Below, in pieces: positions 1-7,640 of a DNA stretch of 64,000 bases. The translations under genes were made by a program, and so were the position numbers. The stretch lies in contig NW_027248937.1 in the NCBI RefSeq assembly GCF_036711975.1, forward strand, positions 1 to 64,000. The letters run 5' to 3'. The notes beneath the pieces were generated by a model, which worked only from the letters and a program-made list of their open reading frames with translations, was not told the origin of the DNA and searched no databases. This DNA comes from Onthophagus taurus (lineage: Eukaryota > Arthropoda > Insecta > Coleoptera > Scarabaeidae). The first letter of the stretch is position 1, and each line of letters begins with the position of its first letter.

Positions 1-464
1 TTGTTGTTGTGATTTTTGTTTTTCTCTTGTTGTGATAAATGGTAATGTTTATTTTTTAACCAACCTTGCGAGTTTCTGTTGTTTTCTATTTTTGAATGTA
101 TAGTTTTGTAGGTAGTTTCTTCTTGAAGTTTGCATGTGAGTTCTTCGAATTCGAGAAAATGTAGTGTTGTTGAGAGTTTCCTGTGGATAAATTTCAAGAT
201 AGTATCGATTTCTGATAGTTTTTTGTATTGCGTCCTAAGGTTCTTTTTTATAAGTTTTCGTTCAAGATCTTGTTTTTGGTGTTTAAAAATTTTTGGTGTT
301 TTAATTGTAAAAACCTTGGGTGTGACTCCCTGTGCGACTGCCTGGTGTAGAAAGTTGATAGTGTCTCTTGTGTTTTCTCGTTTCATCATGTAACCTCTCA
401 TCGTTTGGATCCAAACGGATAACTCCGCATTCATCAATTTAGCGATTTGGGATTCCAGTTTCAT
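1..464 (-). CDS. PLE reverse transcriptase, N-terminal part, cut by window edge
   Basis: The reading frame starts at 464 on the minus strand and gives the first ~154 codons of the same PLE protein encoded in full at 1062-3626. The rest lies beyond position 1. Two single-base differences from the other copies occur in T homopolymers. Positions 89-93 have five T instead of six, and 52-57 have six T instead of five. Read on the minus strand, the first shifts the frame by -1 and the second restores it, so about 13 residues are replaced without a stop codon. This could be a real compensated frameshift or two homopolymer sequencing errors. Confidence 0.75.
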   Translation of the reverse strand, partial: MKLESQIAKLMNAELSVWIQTMRGYMMKRENTRDTINFLHQAVAQGVTPKVFTIKTPKIFKHQKQDLERKLIKKNLRTQYKKLSEIDTILKFIHRKLSTTLHFLEFEELTCKLQEETTYKTIHSKIENNRNSQGWLKNKHYHLSQQEKNKNHNN

Positions 465-885
465 CGTAGTGTGGATAATGTAATAAAAGTAAGTTTTACG
501 ATGATGATTGTTTTATTTTTTATGTTTCGGTGCGACAATTGTTTCGACCAGTATGGTCTTCTTCATAGGCACGACTAAAAATTATGTAAATTCTAATTTA
601 TGAGGTATACATTCAAAAAGCGCAAGGTATATTTACCGTCAAAAGAGGTTAGATGTTGAGACGGAGAAATAAAGTTGATTTAGTAATTAGTTTATAAAAA
701 CGGTCGCAAAGGGGTTGTGTACATTTTAGTTGATACATTTCCTCGAATCGGAACGTTGTTTACATTAAAATTTGTTAAGGGAATTTGAAAACACGTTGAA
801 AAGTGAGGTTAAACTGTAAAAAAGGAAGGTTAAATTTCATGTAAAAGTAATCTTGAAACATCTTACCAAGGATCATCGTAAAAAA
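465..885 (-). repeat. PLE pseudo-LTR, minus-strand copy 1
   Basis: This is the ~421-bp segment upstream of the partial PLE ORF, and it equals the segments at 3627-4047, 4058-4478, 7220-7640 and 10382-10792 (terminal, truncated). It begins in element orientation with a T-run followed by ACGATGATCC and ends at the ORF start codon. It contains the hammerhead-like motif at 530-572. No gene is seen in it. Confidence 0.8.
530..572 (-). ncRNA. Hammerhead-ribozyme-like motif, copy 1
   Basis: This is the minus-strand copy of the motif described in full at 4371-4413: a GTGC/GCAC stem I, a GACCA/TGGTC stem II with a three-base loop, then GAAAC-AATT-GTC. The core box deviates from CTGANGA. Confidence 0.4.
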
Positions 886-1061
886 GAAACAAAACGTTAA
901 GAAAACAAAAGGATGAACTGTTAAATGAAAAGAACAAAAATTAAGAAAAAACTATGAAAAAATATAAATGAAAAGTGAAACGGTACTTTTCCGTGAGGCG
1001 CAAAAGTCCGACTGTACGGAGTAAGGTGACTTTCATCAAAAGGTGGGGGTGGGAGTGGGGG

Positions 1062-3626
1062 TTAAATGAAATTTAGGAAAAATCTATTATTGTTGAAATC
1101 GGTTAAATCGTTAAGCAGTAGATCTGATTTATTAGTGTGAATGTAAAATTCTTCCAATAAATCTAATTCTTTGGATTTTTTGATGTTTTTAAGGAGTTTA
1201 ATATTACAGGAATCTGTTTTATGTTTAGTGGATTTGAGATGTTTATAAAAGGCTGATGAGTCCTTGGTAAGATGCTCCCTGAATCGTGTTTTCAAATTAC
1301 GGCCGGTTTGTCCTATGTAATACCTATCGCAGTCACCACAATTTATTCGATACACTCCGCTCGATTCATCAATTTCAAATTTATGTTTAGTATTATTTAT
1401 TAACTGTCCGAGTTTTATACCGGAAGTAAAAGCAGGGGTTATGTTATATTGTTCAAGGTTATTTTTAAATTTAAATTGAAGTAAGGGTTCAAAGGGGATT
1501 GTAATGTAATGTTTATGTAGTTTATGGTGAGGATAGATTATTTTGTTAATTAAGGATTTATGTGCCTTATTGTAAAAATTCTGTATATCGTTCAAATTAT
1601 AACCGTTATTAAGACCTATTTTAATTATTCTCATAAGTTCCTTTTTATAATTATTATCATCAAGAGGCACATTAAAAAGTCTGTTGAAATAATATCTAAA
1701 AGCGGCTTCTTTATGCTGAAGGCAGGTGAAAGATTTTTTTGGGATAATAGAATCGGTAGTGGTTGGTTTGCAATAAATGTTAAAATCGAGTTTATTTTTG
1801 TTAAGGTTTTTGGTAATTTCAAGGTCTAAAAAATTTAAAGAGTGATGTTTTTCTATTTCTAAAGTGAATTGGAGGTTGCTGGCATTGTTGAAAAGGTTGA
1901 ACAGAGCTAAGAGTTTGGCATTGTTGCCTTTGTAGATGATAAGTATATCATCCACATAACGACCATAGAAGGTTATATCGGAGGTGAAAATGTTGTATTT
2001 ATCAGAGAAAATTTCTTTTTCTAATTGATTGACGAAAATGTCGGCCATGATGCCAGAAATGGGCGAACCCATAGGTAGACCAGTGTTCATACGGTAAAAT
2101 TGTTTATTAAAAGTGAAGAAATTTTGATCAGTTACTAATTTAAGGGTATCAATGAAGGTGTTAAGTTCGATAAAGCTAATGTTAAGTGTGTTTAGTTTTT
2201 TAATAAGGAATTGTTTGATAATGTCTATTGTAGGTTTTATGGGAATGTTAGAATATAAATTTTTTATGTCAAAGGAAATAAGTCTATGTTCTTTAGTGAT
2301 ATGAATATTTTTGAGTTTATCTATTAGTTGAGTTGAGTTTTTAATATTGTATTGAAATTGATTGGAAAAGGTTTTGTGAAGAAATGTTTGTAGTTTTTTA
2401 GCTATTATACTGGAGGGGGTATTGACGTTGGAAATGATAGGTCTTATGCTCTGTTCAACCTTATGCAGTTTTATGAGACTTTTTAAAGTGGGGACAAGTG
2501 GGTTCATTATGATGGTTTTGAAGGGGTTGATATCGAATATTTTTAGGTTCTCTCTATTGTCTTTAATGTGCCTCTTGAGTGTGTTGTTGTAGTTTATTGT
2601 AGGGTTCTTTTTAATTTTAATTATGTTATTGTCTCTAAAAAAGTTCTCAGTCTTTTCTATGTAGTTGAAGTCATTTAAAATAACATATCCTGCACCTTTG
2701 TCACCCATGGTGATGATAAGTTTATTTTCTTTAATTTTCTGTCTGAAGGACTTAAGGTTGTGTTGTATCGAGCGGAATGCATAGGAACTGCAGTGATCGG
2801 TTTTTAAATTTTTTATAATATTATGGTTGTCGTGGAAAATGGATCTAATGTTAGTGTTATTTGATAATTGTGATTCTATTTTGATAGCAAGTTCGACCGG
2901 GCTGGCGCCAGCAGGCAACGAAAATTTATGACTGAGATTTAGGAGTTCTATATCTTTATTGGTGAAAGTGAAGTTGCTGAGGTTTGTATATCTGGGGGCA
3001 AAGTTAACGTTATTGAGAGTATCTAAGGATATCTTTTCAAAGGGTTTATTTTTGTTTATTTTCCTTATCATGAAAGTTCCGTTGGTAGCATCAGCTCGGT
3101 CGAGGCTATTATGTGTGGTGGTCGTAGTGTTATGTTCTGTTGTGTCCTTGTTCCGTAAGCTGTTGTTGTTGTGATTTTTGTTTTTCTCTTGTTGTGATAA
3201 ATGGTAATGTTTATTTTTAACCAACCTTGCGAGTTTCTGTTGTTTTCTATTTTTTGAATGTATAGTTTTGTAGGTAGTTTCTTCTTGAAGTTTGCATGTG
3301 AGTTCTTCGAATTCGAGAAAATGTAGTGTTGTTGAGAGTTTCCTGTGGATAAATTTCAAGATAGTATCGATTTCTGATAGTTTTTTGTATTGCGTCCTAA
3401 GGTTCTTTTTTATAAGTTTTCGTTCAAGATCTTGTTTTTGGTGTTTAAAAATTTTTGGTGTTTTAATTGTAAAAACCTTGGGTGTGACTCCCTGTGCGAC
3501 TGCCTGGTGTAGAAAGTTGATAGTGTCTCTTGTGTTTTCTCGTTTCATCATGTAACCTCTCATCGTTTGGATCCAAACGGATAACTCCGCATTCATCAAT
3601 TTAGCGATTTGGGATTCCAGTTTCAT
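1062..3626 (-). CDS. PLE reverse transcriptase with GIY-YIG endonuclease
   Basis: This 854-aa protein is identical to those at 4479-7043 and 7641-10205. The PLE-type reverse transcriptase core shows a motif A aspartate in SFDIKNLYSN (about residue 453), a GLPMGSP block (516-522) and YVDD (557-560). D453, D559 and D560 would form the catalytic triad. The C-terminus (about 755-840) is a GIY-YIG endonuclease with GVY, YYIGQTGR and a following RFREH, plus a CGDC cysteine pair typical of endonuclease-positive PLEs. The N-terminal ~250 residues are basic and N/K-rich without a recognised domain. The ORF is intact and the active-site residues are present, so it is potentially functional. Confidence 0.92.
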   Translation of the reverse strand: MKLESQIAKLMNAELSVWIQTMRGYMMKRENTRDTINFLHQAVAQGVTPKVFTIKTPKIFKHQKQDLERKLIKKNLRTQYKKLSEIDTILKFIHRKLSTTLHFLEFEELTCKLQEETTYKTIHSKNRKQQKLARLVKNKHYHLSQQEKNKNHNNNSLRNKDTTEHNTTTTTHNSLDRADATNGTFMIRKINKNKPFEKISLDTLNNVNFAPRYTNLSNFTFTNKDIELLNLSHKFSLPAGASPVELAIKIESQLSNNTNIRSIFHDNHNIIKNLKTDHCSSYAFRSIQHNLKSFRQKIKENKLIITMGDKGAGYVILNDFNYIEKTENFFRDNNIIKIKKNPTINYNNTLKRHIKDNRENLKIFDINPFKTIIMNPLVPTLKSLIKLHKVEQSIRPIISNVNTPSSIIAKKLQTFLHKTFSNQFQYNIKNSTQLIDKLKNIHITKEHRLISFDIKNLYSNIPIKPTIDIIKQFLIKKLNTLNISFIELNTFIDTLKLVTDQNFFTFNKQFYRMNTGLPMGSPISGIMADIFVNQLEKEIFSDKYNIFTSDITFYGRYVDDILIIYKGNNAKLLALFNLFNNASNLQFTLEIEKHHSLNFLDLEITKNLNKNKLDFNIYCKPTTTDSIIPKKSFTCLQHKEAAFRYYFNRLFNVPLDDNNYKKELMRIIKIGLNNGYNLNDIQNFYNKAHKSLINKIIYPHHKLHKHYITIPFEPLLQFKFKNNLEQYNITPAFTSGIKLGQLINNTKHKFEIDESSGVYRINCGDCDRYYIGQTGRNLKTRFREHLTKDSSAFYKHLKSTKHKTDSCNIKLLKNIKKSKELDLLEEFYIHTNKSDLLLNDLTDFNNNRFFLNFI

Positions 3627-4047
3627 CGTAGTGTGGATAATGTAATAAAAGTAAGTTTTACGATGATGATTGTTTTATTTTTTATGTTTCGGTGCGACAA
3701 TTGTTTCGACCAGTATGGTCTTCTTCATAGGCACGACTAAAAATTATGTAAATTCTAATTTATGAGGTATACATTCAAAAAGCGCAAGGTATATTTACCG
3801 TCAAAAGAGGTTAGATGTTGAGACGGAGAAATAAAGTTGATTTAGTAATTAGTTTATAAAAACGGTCGCAAAGGGGTTGTGTACATTTTAGTTGATACAT
3901 TTCCTCGAATCGGAACGTTGTTTACATTAAAATTTGTTAAGGGAATTTGAAAACACGTTGAAAAGTGAGGTTAAACTGTAAAAAAGGAAGGTTAAATTTC
4001 ATGTAAAAGTAATCTTGAAACATCTTACCAAGGATCATCGTAAAAAA
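3627..4047 (-). repeat. PLE pseudo-LTR, minus-strand copy 2
   Basis: 421 bp upstream of the minus-strand ORF, identical to the other pseudo-LTRs. Its outer end abuts the 10-bp spacer (4048-4057) at the centre of the large palindrome. It contains the hammerhead-like motif at 3692-3734 and no gene. Confidence 0.8.
3692..3734 (-). ncRNA. Hammerhead-ribozyme-like motif, copy 2
   Basis: Mirror copy of the motif at 4371-4413, in sense orientation relative to the minus-strand PLE unit and about 65 bases upstream of its start codon. Confidence 0.4.
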
Positions 4048-4057
4048 TGATCATCTC

Positions 4058-4478
4058 TTTTTTACGATGATCCTTGGTAAGATGTTTCAAGATTACTTTT
4101 ACATGAAATTTAACCTTCCTTTTTTACAGTTTAACCTCACTTTTCAACGTGTTTTCAAATTCCCTTAACAAATTTTAATGTAAACAACGTTCCGATTCGA
4201 GGAAATGTATCAACTAAAATGTACACAACCCCTTTGCGACCGTTTTTATAAACTAATTACTAAATCAACTTTATTTCTCCGTCTCAACATCTAACCTCTT
4301 TTGACGGTAAATATACCTTGCGCTTTTTGAATGTATACCTCATAAATTAGAATTTACATAATTTTTAGTCGTGCCTATGAAGAAGACCATACTGGTCGAA
4401 ACAATTGTCGCACCGAAACATAAAAAATAAAACAATCATCATCGTAAAACTTACTTTTATTACATTATCCACACTACG
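4058..4478 (+). repeat. PLE pseudo-LTR, plus-strand copy 1
   Basis: 421-bp leader region shared by all units. It contains the hammerhead-like motif (4371-4413) and presumably promoter sequence, though no clear TATA/initiator pair was identified. It holds no gene. Confidence 0.8.
4371..4413 (+). ncRNA. Hammerhead-ribozyme-like motif, reference copy
   Basis: Stem I is GTGC (4371-4374) with GCAC (4410-4413). Stem II is GACCA (4385-4389), loop TAC, TGGTC (4393-4397). The GAAA box plus C is at 4398-4402, a very short stem III/loop AATT follows, and GTC at 4407-4409 would precede the cleavage site. This order and the reduced stem III match the small hammerhead variants known from Penelope-like elements, which cleave as dimers. 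The weak point is the core between stems I and II: CTATGAAGAA, ten bases, instead of CTGANGA. Activity is therefore uncertain. Location in the pseudo-LTR upstream of the ORF is as expected for PLE hammerheads. Confidence 0.45.
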
Positions 4479-7043
4479 ATGAAACTGGAATCCCAAATCG
4501 CTAAATTGATGAATGCGGAGTTATCCGTTTGGATCCAAACGATGAGAGGTTACATGATGAAACGAGAAAACACAAGAGACACTATCAACTTTCTACACCA
4601 GGCAGTCGCACAGGGAGTCACACCCAAGGTTTTTACAATTAAAACACCAAAAATTTTTAAACACCAAAAACAAGATCTTGAACGAAAACTTATAAAAAAG
4701 AACCTTAGGACGCAATACAAAAAACTATCAGAAATCGATACTATCTTGAAATTTATCCACAGGAAACTCTCAACAACACTACATTTTCTCGAATTCGAAG
4801 AACTCACATGCAAACTTCAAGAAGAAACTACCTACAAAACTATACATTCAAAAAATAGAAAACAACAGAAACTCGCAAGGTTGGTTAAAAATAAACATTA
4901 CCATTTATCACAACAAGAGAAAAACAAAAATCACAACAACAACAGCTTACGGAACAAGGACACAACAGAACATAACACTACGACCACCACACATAATAGC
5001 CTCGACCGAGCTGATGCTACCAACGGAACTTTCATGATAAGGAAAATAAACAAAAATAAACCCTTTGAAAAGATATCCTTAGATACTCTCAATAACGTTA
5101 ACTTTGCCCCCAGATATACAAACCTCAGCAACTTCACTTTCACCAATAAAGATATAGAACTCCTAAATCTCAGTCATAAATTTTCGTTGCCTGCTGGCGC
5201 CAGCCCGGTCGAACTTGCTATCAAAATAGAATCACAATTATCAAATAACACTAACATTAGATCCATTTTCCACGACAACCATAATATTATAAAAAATTTA
5301 AAAACCGATCACTGCAGTTCCTATGCATTCCGCTCGATACAACACAACCTTAAGTCCTTCAGACAGAAAATTAAAGAAAATAAACTTATCATCACCATGG
5401 GTGACAAAGGTGCAGGATATGTTATTTTAAATGACTTCAACTACATAGAAAAGACTGAGAACTTTTTTAGAGACAATAACATAATTAAAATTAAAAAGAA
5501 CCCTACAATAAACTACAACAACACACTCAAGAGGCACATTAAAGACAATAGAGAGAACCTAAAAATATTCGATATCAACCCCTTCAAAACCATCATAATG
5601 AACCCACTTGTCCCCACTTTAAAAAGTCTCATAAAACTGCATAAGGTTGAACAGAGCATAAGACCTATCATTTCCAACGTCAATACCCCCTCCAGTATAA
5701 TAGCTAAAAAACTACAAACATTTCTTCACAAAACCTTTTCCAATCAATTTCAATACAATATTAAAAACTCAACTCAACTAATAGATAAACTCAAAAATAT
5801 TCATATCACTAAAGAACATAGACTTATTTCCTTTGACATAAAAAATTTATATTCTAACATTCCCATAAAACCTACAATAGACATTATCAAACAATTCCTT
5901 ATTAAAAAACTAAACACACTTAACATTAGCTTTATCGAACTTAACACCTTCATTGATACCCTTAAATTAGTAACTGATCAAAATTTCTTCACTTTTAATA
6001 AACAATTTTACCGTATGAACACTGGTCTACCTATGGGTTCGCCCATTTCTGGCATCATGGCCGACATTTTCGTCAATCAATTAGAAAAAGAAATTTTCTC
6101 TGATAAATACAACATTTTCACCTCCGATATAACCTTCTATGGTCGTTATGTGGATGATATACTTATCATCTACAAAGGCAACAATGCCAAACTCTTAGCT
6201 CTGTTCAACCTTTTCAACAATGCCAGCAACCTCCAATTCACTTTAGAAATAGAAAAACATCACTCTTTAAATTTTTTAGACCTTGAAATTACCAAAAACC
6301 TTAACAAAAATAAACTCGATTTTAACATTTATTGCAAACCAACCACTACCGATTCTATTATCCCAAAAAAATCTTTCACCTGCCTTCAGCATAAAGAAGC
6401 CGCTTTTAGATATTATTTCAACAGACTTTTTAATGTGCCTCTTGATGATAATAATTATAAAAAGGAACTTATGAGAATAATTAAAATAGGTCTTAATAAC
6501 GGTTATAATTTGAACGATATACAGAATTTTTACAATAAGGCACATAAATCCTTAATTAACAAAATAATCTATCCTCACCATAAACTACATAAACATTACA
6601 TTACAATCCCCTTTGAACCCTTACTTCAATTTAAATTTAAAAATAACCTTGAACAATATAACATAACCCCTGCTTTTACTTCCGGTATAAAACTCGGACA
6701 GTTAATAAATAATACTAAACATAAATTTGAAATTGATGAATCGAGCGGAGTGTATCGAATAAATTGTGGTGACTGCGATAGGTATTACATAGGACAAACC
6801 GGCCGTAATTTGAAAACACGATTCAGGGAGCATCTTACCAAGGACTCATCAGCCTTTTATAAACATCTCAAATCCACTAAACATAAAACAGATTCCTGTA
6901 ATATTAAACTCCTTAAAAACATCAAAAAATCCAAAGAATTAGATTTATTGGAAGAATTTTACATTCACACTAATAAATCAGATCTACTGCTTAACGATTT
7001 AACCGATTTCAACAATAATAGATTTTTCCTAAATTTCATTTAA
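4479..7043 (+). CDS. PLE reverse transcriptase with GIY-YIG endonuclease
   Basis: An intact 854-aa protein with the same sequence as 1062-3626. The RT core is at about residues 330-620 (D453, GLPMGSP 516-522, YVDD 557-560), and the GIY-YIG nuclease is at about 755-840 with the Y-I-G-Q-T-G-R signature near 770-776. In this family the nuclease nicks target DNA and the RT primes from the nick. The start codon is the first ATG of the frame, 421 bp after the pseudo-LTR begins. The stop codon is followed at once by the C-rich tail. Identity among copies implies very recent amplification or homogenisation. Confidence 0.93.
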   Translation: MKLESQIAKLMNAELSVWIQTMRGYMMKRENTRDTINFLHQAVAQGVTPKVFTIKTPKIFKHQKQDLERKLIKKNLRTQYKKLSEIDTILKFIHRKLSTTLHFLEFEELTCKLQEETTYKTIHSKNRKQQKLARLVKNKHYHLSQQEKNKNHNNNSLRNKDTTEHNTTTTTHNSLDRADATNGTFMIRKINKNKPFEKISLDTLNNVNFAPRYTNLSNFTFTNKDIELLNLSHKFSLPAGASPVELAIKIESQLSNNTNIRSIFHDNHNIIKNLKTDHCSSYAFRSIQHNLKSFRQKIKENKLIITMGDKGAGYVILNDFNYIEKTENFFRDNNIIKIKKNPTINYNNTLKRHIKDNRENLKIFDINPFKTIIMNPLVPTLKSLIKLHKVEQSIRPIISNVNTPSSIIAKKLQTFLHKTFSNQFQYNIKNSTQLIDKLKNIHITKEHRLISFDIKNLYSNIPIKPTIDIIKQFLIKKLNTLNISFIELNTFIDTLKLVTDQNFFTFNKQFYRMNTGLPMGSPISGIMADIFVNQLEKEIFSDKYNIFTSDITFYGRYVDDILIIYKGNNAKLLALFNLFNNASNLQFTLEIEKHHSLNFLDLEITKNLNKNKLDFNIYCKPTTTDSIIPKKSFTCLQHKEAAFRYYFNRLFNVPLDDNNYKKELMRIIKIGLNNGYNLNDIQNFYNKAHKSLINKIIYPHHKLHKHYITIPFEPLLQFKFKNNLEQYNITPAFTSGIKLGQLINNTKHKFEIDESSGVYRINCGDCDRYYIGQTGRNLKTRFREHLTKDSSAFYKHLKSTKHKTDSCNIKLLKNIKKSKELDLLEEFYIHTNKSDLLLNDLTDFNNNRFFLNFI

Positions 7044-7532
7044 CCCCCACTCCCACCCCCACCTTTTGATGAAAGTCACCTTACTCCGTACAGTCGGACT
7101 TTTGCGCCTCACGGAAAAGTACCGTTTCACTTTTCATTTATATTTTTTCATAGTTTTTTCTTAATTTTTGTTCTTTTCATTTAACAGTTCATCCTTTTGT
7201 TTTCTTAACGTTTTGTTTCTTTTTTACGATGATCCTTGGTAAGATGTTTCAAGATTACTTTTACATGAAATTTAACCTTCCTTTTTTACAGTTTAACCTC
7301 ACTTTTCAACGTGTTTTCAAATTCCCTTAACAAATTTTAATGTAAACAACGTTCCGATTCGAGGAAATGTATCAACTAAAATGTACACAACCCCTTTGCG
7401 ACCGTTTTTATAAACTAATTACTAAATCAACTTTATTTCTCCGTCTCAACATCTAACCTCTTTTGACGGTAAATATACCTTGCGCTTTTTGAATGTATAC
7501 CTCATAAATTAGAATTTACATAATTTTTAGTC

Positions 7533-7575
7533 GTGCCTATGAAGAAGACCATACTGGTCGAAACAATTGTCGCAC
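7533..7575 (+). ncRNA. Hammerhead-ribozyme-like motif, copy 4
   Basis: Exact copy of 4371-4413 shifted by 3162 bp. Cleavage here and in the flanking copies would release RNAs of exactly one element unit. Confidence 0.4.
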
Positions 7576-7640
7576 CGAAACATAAAAAATAAAACAATCA
7601 TCATCGTAAAACTTACTTTTATTACATTATCCACACTACG

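Larger units (their letters stand above)
886..4047 (-). mobile_element. PLE unit, full length, minus strand
   Basis: One complete 3162-bp unit, read from 4047 down to 886. It consists of pseudo-LTR 3627-4047, ORF 1062-3626 and a 3' tail 886-1061 that starts with a C-rich tract right after the stop codon. It is the mirror image of 4058-7219 (position p corresponds to 8105 minus p). Confidence 0.88.
4058..7219 (+). mobile_element. PLE unit 1, full length, plus strand
   Basis: A complete 3162-bp unit: pseudo-LTR 4058-4478, ORF 4479-7043, 3' tail 7044-7219. The tail starts with a run of C-rich CCCCCACTCCC sequence and becomes T-rich toward the next unit. It is directly followed by a second identical unit. 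Confidence 0.9.

Noticed and set aside
130..3555. Short plus-strand frames over the minus-strand PLE genes, and their mirror images
   Set aside because: They are antisense shadows of the reverse transcriptase gene and appear identically at each copy.
7065..7130. Second hammerhead candidate in the PLE 3' tail (TGATGA with an AAAGTC/GACTTT stem)
   Set aside because: No GAAA box follows the stem, and there is no cleavage triplet in place.
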